This document shows positions 52,926 to 60,545 of a stretch of 64,000 bases of DNA, piece by piece (within the stretch, counting starts at the first letter, position 1; every line of letters begins with the position of its first letter). The stretch spans positions 62,001 through 126,000 of the forward strand of contig NZ_REFV01000013.1 in assembly GCF_003688895.1 (NCBI RefSeq). The letters are read 5' to 3'. The translations under genes and the position numbers were made by a program. The notes under the pieces are model-generated. The model made no database searches. It saw nothing but the letters and a program-made list of their open reading frames with translations, and was not told the DNA's origin. The DNA is from Dokdonia sinensis (GTDB lineage: Bacteria; Bacteroidota; Bacteroidia; Flavobacteriales; Flavobacteriaceae).

Positions 52926-54644
52926 ATGAAACACTCTAAAATACCCGTTGCCCAGTCCATCGTAAGCCTATGTCTCAGTAAAGGTATAGACCGAGTGGTA
53001 ATTTCACCAGGATCTCGAAATGCTCCATTAACTATTGAGTTTACAAAAAATGACTCTATACAGTCATACAGTATTGTAGATGAGCGTTGTGCAGCTTTTT
53101 TTGCACTCGGAATGGCGCAACAATTGCGTAAACCTGTGGCTATTGTTTGTACCTCTGGAAGCGCACTTCTAAATTACTATCCCGCAATCGCCGAAGCTTT
53201 TTACAGCGATATCCCACTAGTGGTTTTAAGTGCAGACAGACCTGTGGAACGCATTGACATAGGGGACGGTCAAACCATTAGACAGAAAAATGTCTTCGAA
53301 AATCACATCCTCTTTTCGGCCAACTTATATTCTGAAGTTGTTCCTAGCGATGTGGTTGTTGATAAAAGAGTGGCGACCAAATTACAGGAGAGCAGGCGAC
53401 ACAATGAGCAAGAAATAAATAAAGCACTAAATACTGCTATTGAGGACTGTGGTCCCGTTCATATAAATGTTCCATTTTATGAGCCACTGTATGAAATGAC
53501 AGATGAGACTGCACCGGCTCCCATACATATTTTTCCTAAAATTTCTGAAAAAACACTTACTGACTCTGAGCTTGCTTCCTATCAAAATACTTGGAACAAT
53601 GCCAGAAAGAAGATTGTCCTCGTGGGAGTTTTGGCTCCAGATAGTTTGGAGCAACAGTATATAAACATACTTGCTGCAGACCCGAGCGTGATTGTATTTA
53701 CAGAAACAACTTCAAATTTACATCACGACAATTTCTTTACGCGTATTGATAATATCGTAGGTGCGCTGGACGATGATGGCTTTAGAGCTTTGCAACCTGA
53801 GGTACTACTGACTTTTGGAGGAATGGTAATTTCTAAGAAAATTAAAAACTTCTTACGTAATTACCAACCACAGCATCATTGGCACGTGGATCCCAAAAAA
53901 GCCTACGATACGTATTTCTGTCTCAATAGGCATTTTGAGGTTTCGCCCAACACATTTTTTAAAGCTTTTTTCTCTGGAACTAAAAAGGTAAAGAGTGACT
54001 TTCAAGAAGACTGGTTGGCTATCCGGACCTACCGCGATGTATTACATAATAAGTACATAAGCGAGATGCCTTGGTGTGACTTTAAGGCATTTGACGCTGT
54101 ACTTTCGGCGATTCCAGATGGCACTTTGTTACAAGTGGGTAATAGCAGTGCCATACGATATGCACAACTTTTTGACCTCAATAAAACCTTGCCTGTGTAT
54201 TGTAATCGTGGGACTAGCGGTATTGACGGCAGTACAAGCACAGCAATAGGAGCGGCAATAGCACAAGATAAGCCTACGACCCTTATCACCGGTGAGCTCA
54301 GTTTTCTATACGACAGTAATGCGCTGTGGAACAGCCATATCCCCAAAGATTTTAAGATTATCGTGATTAATAATAGTGGCGGAGGCATCTTCCGCATCTT
54401 GCCTAATCGGGATAAGGACACCGATACCTTTGACGAATACTTTGAAACAACGCATAACCTTTCGGCCGTGCAATTATGTGCGATGTATGGATTTAATTAC
54501 CTGAAAGCAGAAAATGAGGAGGAGTGCGCTTTCGCGAAAGCGGCACTTTACAAATCAAACGAGCAACCCACCTTGTTAGAGATTTTTACGCCACGCACGG
54601 TAAATGACGCCGTATTGCTGGAGTACTTTGAATTTATCAAATAA
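52926..54644 (+). CDS. menD: SEPHCHC synthase (2-succinyl-5-enolpyruvyl-6-hydroxy-3-cyclohexene-1-carboxylate synthase)
   Basis: ThDP enzyme that adds the succinyl semialdehyde unit from 2-oxoglutarate to isochorismate. The 572-residue protein shows SPGSRNAPL near the N-terminus, VDERCAAFFALGMA with the catalytic Glu, CTSGSALLNYYPAIAEA and the ThDP segment GELSFLYDSNALWN...INNSGGGIF. A palindrome copy (core 54530-54539) is read CAFAKAALYKS near the C-terminus. It follows menF after 52 bp. Confidence 0.96.
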   Translation: MKHSKIPVAQSIVSLCLSKGIDRVVISPGSRNAPLTIEFTKNDSIQSYSIVDERCAAFFALGMAQQLRKPVAIVCTSGSALLNYYPAIAEAFYSDIPLVVLSADRPVERIDIGDGQTIRQKNVFENHILFSANLYSEVVPSDVVVDKRVATKLQESRRHNEQEINKALNTAIEDCGPVHINVPFYEPLYEMTDETAPAPIHIFPKISEKTLTDSELASYQNTWNNARKKIVLVGVLAPDSLEQQYINILAADPSVIVFTETTSNLHHDNFFTRIDNIVGALDDDGFRALQPEVLLTFGGMVISKKIKNFLRNYQPQHHWHVDPKKAYDTYFCLNRHFEVSPNTFFKAFFSGTKKVKSDFQEDWLAIRTYRDVLHNKYISEMPWCDFKAFDAVLSAIPDGTLLQVGNSSAIRYAQLFDLNKTLPVYCNRGTSGIDGSTSTAIGAAIAQDKPTTLITGELSFLYDSNALWNSHIPKDFKIIVINNSGGGIFRILPNRDKDTDTFDEYFETTHNLSAVQLCAMYGFNYLKAENEEECAFAKAALYKSNEQPTLLEIFTPRTVNDAVLLEYFEFIK

Positions 54645-54721
54645 ATTTTAACGAAAGTTTATTTTTTCTTTTATCTTTAAGGACACAATTAAGTCGAATC
54701 AACAATTATAACTTCAGAACT

Positions 54722-55063
54722 ATGAGCAAAAGAGATGACCTTATCGCAAAGTATGCGGACGATCTTAAAAACAAATGCGGAATGACTCCAGACATGGACT
54801 TCCTTACCAAAGTAACAATAGGCTGCGGTCCTTCAATCTATAATGCAGATGCTGCGACAGTTTCTGGAAGTGATCAAAGTGAGCTGGATACGGTTAAAAA
54901 TAACTTTTTAATCAAAAAATTAGGTCTTAAAGATAGCGCAGATCTTGACAAAGCAATAGCTTCTGTAATGGATACTTACGGAAAATCAAATAGAAACAAA
55001 TACCGCCCAGTGGTATATTATATGCTTGCTAAGCATTTTAAAAAGGAATCTGTTTATAAATAG
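54722..55063 (+). CDS. DUF2853-family protein
   Basis: A 113-residue soluble protein: MSKRDDLIAKYADDLKNKCG, then VTIGCGPSIYNADAATVSGSD and a basic helical tail (KSNRNKYRPVVYYMLAKHF). This looks like the small DUF2853 family of unknown function that is common in Bacteroidetes and Alphaproteobacteria. It has its own terminator at 55091. Confidence 0.75.
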   Translation: MSKRDDLIAKYADDLKNKCGMTPDMDFLTKVTIGCGPSIYNADAATVSGSDQSELDTVKNNFLIKKLGLKDSADLDKAIASVMDTYGKSNRNKYRPVVYYMLAKHFKKESVYK

Positions 55064-55090
55064 TAAACCGATAATTAACCAACCAAAGAA

Positions 55091-55122
55091 AAAACGCTTT
55101 AGTCTAACTAAAGCGTTTTTTT
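55091..55122 (+). terminator. Terminator of the DUF2853 gene
   Basis: AAAACGCTTTAGT and ACTAAAGCGTTTT form a perfect 13-bp stem with a 3-base loop and end in seven T. Confidence 0.9.
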
Positions 55123-55128
55123 ATGAAT

Positions 55129-55536
55129 GCGCGCCAACTTTTACAAGCGTAGCGCAGTAAAAGATGAGCAGCGAATTCATCCCGCTGCATAGCGGGATAT
55201 CTTTAATGGTTATGCGCGCCAACTTTTACAAGCGTAGCGCAGTAAAAGATGAGCAGCGAATTCATCCCGCTGCATAGCGGGATATTTTTAATGGTTCTGC
55301 GCGCCAACTTTTACAAGCGTAGTGCAGTAAAAAATGGCGCTCATTCATCCCGCTGCATAGCGGGATATTTTTAATGGTTCTGCGCACCACTTTTTACAAG
55401 CGTAGTGCAGTAAAAAATGGCGCTCATTCATCCCGCTGCATAGCGGGATATTTTTAATGGTTCTGCGCACCACTTTTTACAAGCGTAGCGCAGTACAAGG
55501 TGAGCAGCGAATTCATCCCGCTACATAGCGGGATCC
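55129..55536. repeat. Five-unit tandem repeat array, period 83-85 bp
   Basis: Units start at 55129, 55214, 55299, 55382 and 55465. Each has GCGC(G/A)CCA, TTTTACAAGCGTAGYGCAG, then TAAAA (TACAA in unit 5), and the hairpin ATCCCGCT-GCAT-AGCGGGAT, ending in a T-rich TTTAATGGTT link (unit 5 ends in GATCC). Units 1, 2 and 5 have GATGAGCAGCGAATTC or a near variant in the middle, units 3 and 4 AATGGCGCTCATTC, so there are two subtypes. Unit 5 is the most diverged and lacks the link. No long reading frame runs through. It lies between two forward-strand genes. Confidence 0.9.
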
Positions 55537-55629
55537 TTCAACTTTCATTGCTTTTTAACTTCATTACTTCTACAAGAACCCGTACTGCTGGACGATGCAT
55601 ATTTAGACAGTAAATTGTTTTAGTAATCG

Positions 55630-55637
55630 TATTTTTG
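55630..55637 (+). promoter_or_regulatory. -7 element for the CvfB-like gene
   Basis: TATTTTTG (TAnnTTTG match) 18 bases before the ATG at 55656. Confidence 0.4.
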
Positions 55638-55655
55638 CACTAAATAATTAAATAG

Positions 55656-56489
55656 ATGCTTAAAATAGGAGAACACCAGATAATGCGTATAGATAGGGAG
55701 ACAGAGCCTGGCCTTTTTCTTTCTAATGAAGAAGGGGATGATGTCCTGTTACCTAATAAATATGTCCCAGCCGAATATAAAATATGGGATGAACTCAATG
55801 TCTTTGTATATCTAGACCACGAAGAACGACCAGTTGCTACACTTTTAGAGCCATTTATTTTGCTCAATAGTTTTGGATATTTGCGTTGTACAACGGTTTC
55901 AAAAATAGGAGCGTTCCTAGATTGGGGACTCGAGAAAGAATTATTTGTTCCTTTTGCACAGCAGGCGAGACCTATGAAAGTGGGAAGCTACTATATCGTT
56001 TATATGTATCTGGATGAAAAGACCAATAGACTTGTAGCGACAAGTAAAACCATTAAGTATCTAAATAATGACAAGCTTACTGTTGAAAAATTTGACAAAG
56101 TTGATATTATCATTTCTCATATAACGGACCGTGGCGCAAATGCCATTGTAAATGGAAAGCACAAGGGCCTGATTTATAAAGAAGATATCTTTGAGGATAT
56201 CCGTACCGGCGATAAACTGGAAGGATGGGTCAAGAAAATACGCCCTGATGGAAAATTAGACATAGTGTTACAAGAAGAGGGTTATCGTAGTATCGAGCCT
56301 AATGCCCAATACATATATGATGAACTAAAGGCTAATGATGGTTTCTTGGCATTGCACGACAAAAGTGCTCCAGAAGATATTCAAGCCCAACTCGGACTGA
56401 GCAAGAAAAGTTTTAAGAAAGCCATAGGCACGCTTTACAGAGATAGAAAAATCCTTATAAAGGAAGATGGTCTCCATCTCACGGAGTAG
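55656..56489 (+). CDS. CvfB/YitL-like S1 RNA-binding protein
   Basis: A 277-residue protein made of S1-like domains: LKIGEHQIMRIDRETEPGLFLSNEEGDDVLLPNKYV, a second beta barrel (FGYLRCTTVSKIGAFLDWGLEKELFVPF), a third (DRGANAIVNGKHKGLIYKEDIFE...GWVKKIRPDGKLDIVLQ) and a C-terminal winged helix (QLGLSKKSFKKAIGTLYRDRKI). This order matches CvfB, an RNA-binding virulence-linked regulator in Firmicutes; here probably post-transcriptional control. Confidence 0.88.
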   Translation: MLKIGEHQIMRIDRETEPGLFLSNEEGDDVLLPNKYVPAEYKIWDELNVFVYLDHEERPVATLLEPFILLNSFGYLRCTTVSKIGAFLDWGLEKELFVPFAQQARPMKVGSYYIVYMYLDEKTNRLVATSKTIKYLNNDKLTVEKFDKVDIIISHITDRGANAIVNGKHKGLIYKEDIFEDIRTGDKLEGWVKKIRPDGKLDIVLQEEGYRSIEPNAQYIYDELKANDGFLALHDKSAPEDIQAQLGLSKKSFKKAIGTLYRDRKILIKEDGLHLTE

Positions 56490-56493
56490 TATA

Positions 56494-56535
56494 AAACAAA
56501 CAAGGCGCAAATCATAATTTGCGCCTTGTTTGTTT
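56494..56535. terminator. Bidirectional terminator
   Basis: A near-perfect 18-bp inverted repeat (AAACAAGGCGCAAAT with ATTTGCGCCTTGTTT) with an A-tract on the left and a T-tract on the right lies between convergent genes. Confidence 0.9.
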
Positions 56536-56550
56536 TTGTAACGTTATTTC

Positions 56551-56982
56551 CTAATTTCCAGATCTCGCGGCGTAAATTGCCGTGCAATAAGCATCTGCTA
56601 TGTTACCTCTTATCGCCGGTTTGTAGGCAATATTTTTCACACCTTTTATATTGTCATCTTTTCCAAAAGCATAAATTTCTTTTGAGTTTAAAGAAGGCAC
56701 TCTCTTATAGTAATCTTCCTGGGTTTCATATCTTACTACTGATGCACGGCTCTCTTCATAAATCATAGGTCCAGAGTATTGTTGCGTCTGTTCCTGAAAA
56801 AGCGGGCGCAAGTCAAAACGCGATTGAAAGGTTTCTTCTTTAAAATTTAATTTCAAAAGACGCTCTGGAGCATCATTCATTGCTACAGCTGTAATTTTAA
56901 ATCCAATACGTGCAAAGTCTTGTGTCTGACTAAAAAGTGAAGACGTAAATATTAATACTAAAGCTGTAAGAAATGTTTTCAT
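56551..56982 (-). CDS. Secreted protein of unknown function, 143 residues
   Basis: Signal peptide MKTFLTALVLIFTSSLFSQ, then a mature domain without recognised motifs (ERLLKLNFKEETFQSRFDLRPLFQEQ). The ATG at 56982 is preferred over a TTG two codons upstream. A single cysteine pair is not present (one Cys, in DAYCTAIYAA). Probably periplasmic. Confidence 0.65.
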   Translation of the reverse strand: MKTFLTALVLIFTSSLFSQTQDFARIGFKITAVAMNDAPERLLKLNFKEETFQSRFDLRPLFQEQTQQYSGPMIYEESRASVVRYETQEDYYKRVPSLNSKEIYAFGKDDNIKGVKNIAYKPAIRGNIADAYCTAIYAARSGN

Positions 56983-57053
56983 AAACAATGATGTGCAATC
57001 GTTTTTGATAAAGATATCAAATAATACAGCACTACAGCCTCGTTACTATAACA

Positions 57054-57464
57054 TTAACAGGCTAGTTTAGAACTGGTGATGTAATCTAATGCTTGCCCCA
57101 GATTATTAAATACTTCTAACTCAAATGGCCAGAAATTACGCTCAAACTGAGCAGATAGTTGACCTAATTCGTTGTGGTGTACAATAGCTAGTCTAGGTTT
57201 ATTAGGAATCAAGTCTTTTAAACGAGGTAAATCGGTAGGGACAAGAGAGTACGTATGAACGCGGTTTGAGATGTAACCAAATGTGGGCTTGTTCCCAAAA
57301 TGTGATAGGACTATAGAGAGCAATATATCACAAGCCTTGTAATCTAAATTGACTCCTTCAACAATTTCTGAGACCATGAAGTTATCATAAATAGTAAATT
57401 TACCAATGTCTAGATTATAAACAGTATCTACTTTTTCCTCAGTACTAAAATGCTCGATATACAT
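57054..57464 (-). CDS. Unknown small cytoplasmic protein, 136 residues
   Basis: Not firmly recognised. The alternation of strands and helices (KFTIYDNFMVSEIVEGVNLDYKACDILLSIVLSHF and later RLAIVHHNELGQLSAQFE) resembles the STAS/SpoIIAA-like proteins found in flavobacteria. No signal peptide. A good TTG-N18-TAnnTTTG promoter stands directly upstream. Confidence 0.65.
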   Translation of the reverse strand: MYIEHFSTEEKVDTVYNLDIGKFTIYDNFMVSEIVEGVNLDYKACDILLSIVLSHFGNKPTFGYISNRVHTYSLVPTDLPRLKDLIPNKPRLAIVHHNELGQLSAQFERNFWPFELEVFNNLGQALDYITSSKLAC

Positions 57465-57483
57465 AAACTATATTTTTATGCTA

Positions 57484-57512
57484 CAAATGTAGTGTCGTAG
57501 TCTAACTTGCAA
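57484..57512 (-). promoter_or_regulatory. Bacteroidetes-type promoter
   Basis: On the reverse strand a TTG (57510-57512) is 18 bases from TACATTTG (57484-57491), 20 bases before the ATG at 57464. This is the best -33/-7 pair in the window. Confidence 0.55.
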
Positions 57513-57603
57513 TAAATCAGTATGTAATCGGTTTTTTCGATAACGTTGTAGTGCATTTGAGTTAATCTATTGTGCAGTTTATCGATAGTAATGCCTGAAT
57601 TTT

Positions 57604-58737
57604 TTAAAAATTTATTTTTTTTGATGTATCCTTGGCAAGACCATTCTTATGCAGGAGCACAGAAATCGCCTTTAGTTTTATGTAAGGAACACTCATGTAG
57701 ACATAGCCATCATATTTGGTACGCCCAGGGTCTGTACCCCAAGAATTTTTTACCTTATAATAGATATTTCCGTTCTGGTCTTTTGCTTTTCCCGTAATAT
57801 GCATCAGGTGATCATCTGTAGTATCGTAATTCTCAAATGCGTCTTGACGATATTGCTGGCTAATCTCCCTTTCAGGTTCTGGGCCTAAGACTGCAATCTT
57901 TTTGTTCTCATCATTTTCAGGAATTACAGCAACTCCGTGTTTTGAAGAAAATGTAGGCTCGCTCACATCGCAATCTAAAGTTACGGTAAACCCTTTTTTA
58001 AGAGCGTTGTCAATATTGTCAACAAATTCTTCTATCGGCACATTATACATCATTCCGTTTGAAAAGTTATCTGGAATGTTCAAGATAAATGATTCATAAA
58101 AAGGAGCGTGCGTAAAGGAAGTAAGTGTGATATAGTCACTAGCTTCTATTTTCATTGTCGAGGCAAACTCGTGAGGAGTGTAAGATTTGCCTTCATAGGT
58201 AAATTGAGTTAAGTTCTTTCCCAGATAGGTGTCGAGTACACTACTCACGGCTGTTTTCCATTTCTTGCTCAGCTGGCGACCGGGGTTTGTGATGTAAGCA
58301 TCTAGCATTGCTTTTACAACCGCGACCATTTCGGCGTGATTGTGTTTATTTTCGGTAGGCGCAAGTCCCGTGTAGGCGTCCACAGGAACGAGCCCGTGTG
58401 TTTTTACACTATTGATTACATCGTGGGCGAGACCGCCTTCAGAGAACTGTGCTTTGCCCTGGCGCATCACATAATTTTCGGCTTTAATGGGATAGGTGTT
58501 CCTTACGGTATACATTTCAGACAGGTCTACACTTTTACCTGTAAGCCTTATGATTTCGCTTTCAAGAAATGATGAGGTAGAGAAACTCCAACACGTTCCT
58601 GTGACTCCTTGACTGATTACCGGGGTGGTTTCTAGGTTTATAATATCGGTAAAAATATAAGGAGCGGTGGTTTCTTGTGCGTAGTCCGCTTTCGCGAAAG
58701 CAAAAACAGCAACCATACAAAGCAGTAATCTTTTCAT
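57604..58737 (-). CDS. Secreted C1-family (papain-like) cysteine peptidase
   Basis: Related to bleomycin hydrolase/aminopeptidase C. The 377-residue protein has Cys49 in GTCWSFSTSSFLESE, His313 in HLMHITG and Asn331 in VKNSWGTDPG as catalytic residues. The signal peptide MKRLLLCMVAVFAFAKADYAQ contains a palindrome copy (core 58690-58699, read AFAKA), so the repeat forms the end of the signal. Unlike cytoplasmic PepC it would be exported. Diverges from menB. Confidence 0.88.
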   Translation of the reverse strand: MKRLLLCMVAVFAFAKADYAQETTAPYIFTDIINLETTPVISQGVTGTCWSFSTSSFLESEIIRLTGKSVDLSEMYTVRNTYPIKAENYVMRQGKAQFSEGGLAHDVINSVKTHGLVPVDAYTGLAPTENKHNHAEMVAVVKAMLDAYITNPGRQLSKKWKTAVSSVLDTYLGKNLTQFTYEGKSYTPHEFASTMKIEASDYITLTSFTHAPFYESFILNIPDNFSNGMMYNVPIEEFVDNIDNALKKGFTVTLDCDVSEPTFSSKHGVAVIPENDENKKIAVLGPEPEREISQQYRQDAFENYDTTDDHLMHITGKAKDQNGNIYYKVKNSWGTDPGRTKYDGYVYMSVPYIKLKAISVLLHKNGLAKDTSKKINF

Positions 58738-58758
58738 TTCTATGAATATTTAATACAT

Positions 58759-58766
58759 TATTTTTG
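58759..58766 (+). promoter_or_regulatory. -7 element for menB
   Basis: TATTTTTG (TAnnTTTG match) 16 bases before the menB ATG. Confidence 0.4.
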
Positions 58767-58782
58767 CTAAAAATAGCATTTT

Positions 58783-59622
58783 ATGAGTCACGCCGAATGG
58801 AAAACTGCCAAAGAATATACAGACATCACTTACCAAAAATCCAATGGTGTCGCCCGTATCGCGTTTAATAGACCCGATGTGCGCAATGCATTTCGCCCAA
58901 AGACTACGAGCGAATTATACGACGCATTTTATGATGCAAATGAGGATACCAGTATAGGAGTAGTCCTACTTTCGGCAGAAGGTCCTTCTTCTAAGGATGG
59001 GGTATATAGTTTTTGTTCTGGTGGAGACCAGAATGCCCGTGGTAAAGAGGGATATGTAGGAGAAGATGGCTACCACAGACTCAATATTTTAGAAGTGCAA
59101 CGACTTATACGTTTTATGCCTAAGGCTGTTATCGCAGTTGTTCCAGGATGGGCAGTAGGAGGTGGGCATAGCTTGCACGTGGTGTGTGATCTCACACTTG
59201 CGAGTAAGGAACACGCTATTTTTAAACAGACAGATGCAGATGTGACAAGCTTTGACGGAGGGTACGGAAGCGCGTATCTCGCCAAAATGGTGGGCCAGAA
59301 AAAAGCACGTGAAATTTTCTTTTTGGGAAGAAATTACTCTGCTCAAGAAGCTTACGAGATGGGAATGGTAAACGCCGTAATCCCGCACGCAGAATTAGAA
59401 GCAACAGCTTACGAATGGGCGCAAGAAATTCTTGCGAAATCTCCTATCTCTATAAAAATGCTCAAGTTTGCAATGAACCTTACAGATGATGGAATGGTGG
59501 GACAACAGGTTTTTGCAGGGGAAGCCACACGACTAGCATATATGACGGAGGAAGCGCAAGAAGGAAGAAACGCATTTCTAGAAAAGCGCAAGCCTAACTT
59601 TGAGAAAAAATGGATTCCTTAA
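58783..59622 (+). CDS. menB: 1,4-dihydroxy-2-naphthoyl-CoA synthase
   Basis: Crotonase-fold enzyme closing the naphthoquinol ring in menaquinone synthesis. The 279-residue protein shows RPDVRNAFRPKT, FCSGGDQNARG and AVVPGWAVGGGHSLHVVCDLTLAS, and the MenB-specific C-terminal FLEKRKPNF. It stands apart from menF-menD by about 4 kb of other genes. Ends by overlapping the convergent SGNH gene by four bases. Confidence 0.97.
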   Translation: MSHAEWKTAKEYTDITYQKSNGVARIAFNRPDVRNAFRPKTTSELYDAFYDANEDTSIGVVLLSAEGPSSKDGVYSFCSGGDQNARGKEGYVGEDGYHRLNILEVQRLIRFMPKAVIAVVPGWAVGGGHSLHVVCDLTLASKEHAIFKQTDADVTSFDGGYGSAYLAKMVGQKKAREIFFLGRNYSAQEAYEMGMVNAVIPHAELEATAYEWAQEILAKSPISIKMLKFAMNLTDDGMVGQQVFAGEATRLAYMTEEAQEGRNAFLEKRKPNFEKKWIP

Positions 59623-60545
59623 TTCAAGTTTTTAATAACCTTATTAAGTGATTGAGTAAATATTTCGGCTCCGCTCGAGTTGAGGTGGTTGTGGTTTGCA
59701 AAATCCTGAAGCTCATAACCTTCTGCGTTTTCTTTATCTAGTATAGTAAAATCATATTCCTTTTGTAAAGTATTTAAAATACTATCCCTGCGCGCTACCA
59801 TTTTAGGGTTTCGAGCCTTGAGATGTTTTTGCGTTACCGGTGTCAAAGCGACGACTATCCGGATGTCTTTTTGAGAGCAGAATTCTAAAATTTGTTTTAG
59901 GTGTTTTAAATTCTGAAACCTATAGGATTCATTCTCATAGTTGCGAATGCTCAATGGTATATTCTGGATTGCGATGGGTTGGTAGTCCGCTTTCGCGAAA
60001 GCGGAACCCGCTTCACTACGAGCGTATCCAAACATATTATAATCAGGCCGTATTTTGTCAATATAATATCTCTCTATCTGGTCTGTATAATAACTAGGAT
60101 TGCTTAAAAACAATAATTTGTCCTTGAAATAGGTGCTTCTATCCCAATTATTCACACCGTAATAATAAAAATACCCACGGTTTTTCCAATAGTTAGTAGG
60201 GTTAGGACGGGTATCAAGATGCGCAAAAGTCATAGGAATCACTACTGTAGTTAACCGCGGAAGGCGAGGAGATAGTTGTGAGAGAAGTGCGAAGTCGGTA
60301 CGATAATCTTGATGACCAGAGGCAAGATTTATTGCAGACGCATCTAGATATTCTGGATTTACGGCAGATTGATTTTGGGATGCTCCGAGCACTAAAACTT
60401 CTATCAAGTCTTCTTGTTCATTTAAATAGTTGCTAATAACACGCTGACTGTTTTTAATATCACGGGTCAGATATTCTATACCCGTATAGATAAGCACAAC
60501 TGGCACTAAAAACAATAGACAATATGAGACGTACTTTTTAATCAT
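59619..60545 (-). CDS. SGNH-like exported protein paired with the MBOAT gene
   Basis: A 308-residue protein with an N-terminal membrane anchor (YCLLFLVPVVLIYTGI) and SGNH/AlgX-like residues: Ser56 in VLGASQNQSAV and His287 in HNHLNSSGAEIF. Such proteins act with MBOAT proteins to O-acylate extracellular polysaccharides. A palindrome copy (core 59991-60000, extended CCGCTTTCGCGAAAGCGG) is read SAFAKADY in a middle loop. Its start overlaps the stop of the MBOAT gene. Confidence 0.75.
   Translation of the reverse strand: MIKKYVSYCLLFLVPVVLIYTGIEYLTRDIKNSQRVISNYLNEQEDLIEVLVLGASQNQSAVNPEYLDASAINLASGHQDYRTDFALLSQLSPRLPRLTTVVIPMTFAHLDTRPNPTNYWKNRGYFYYYGVNNWDRSTYFKDKLLFLSNPSYYTDQIERYYIDKIRPDYNMFGYARSEAGSAFAKADYQPIAIQNIPLSIRNYENESYRFQNLKHLKQILEFCSQKDIRIVVALTPVTQKHLKARNPKMVARRDSILNTLQKEYDFTILDKENAEGYELQDFANHNHLNSSGAEIFTQSLNKVIKNLN

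Noticed and set aside
55129-55536. CRISPR array
   Set aside because: Period is 83-85 bp and whole units are repeated; there are no unique spacers, and no cas genes lie nearby.
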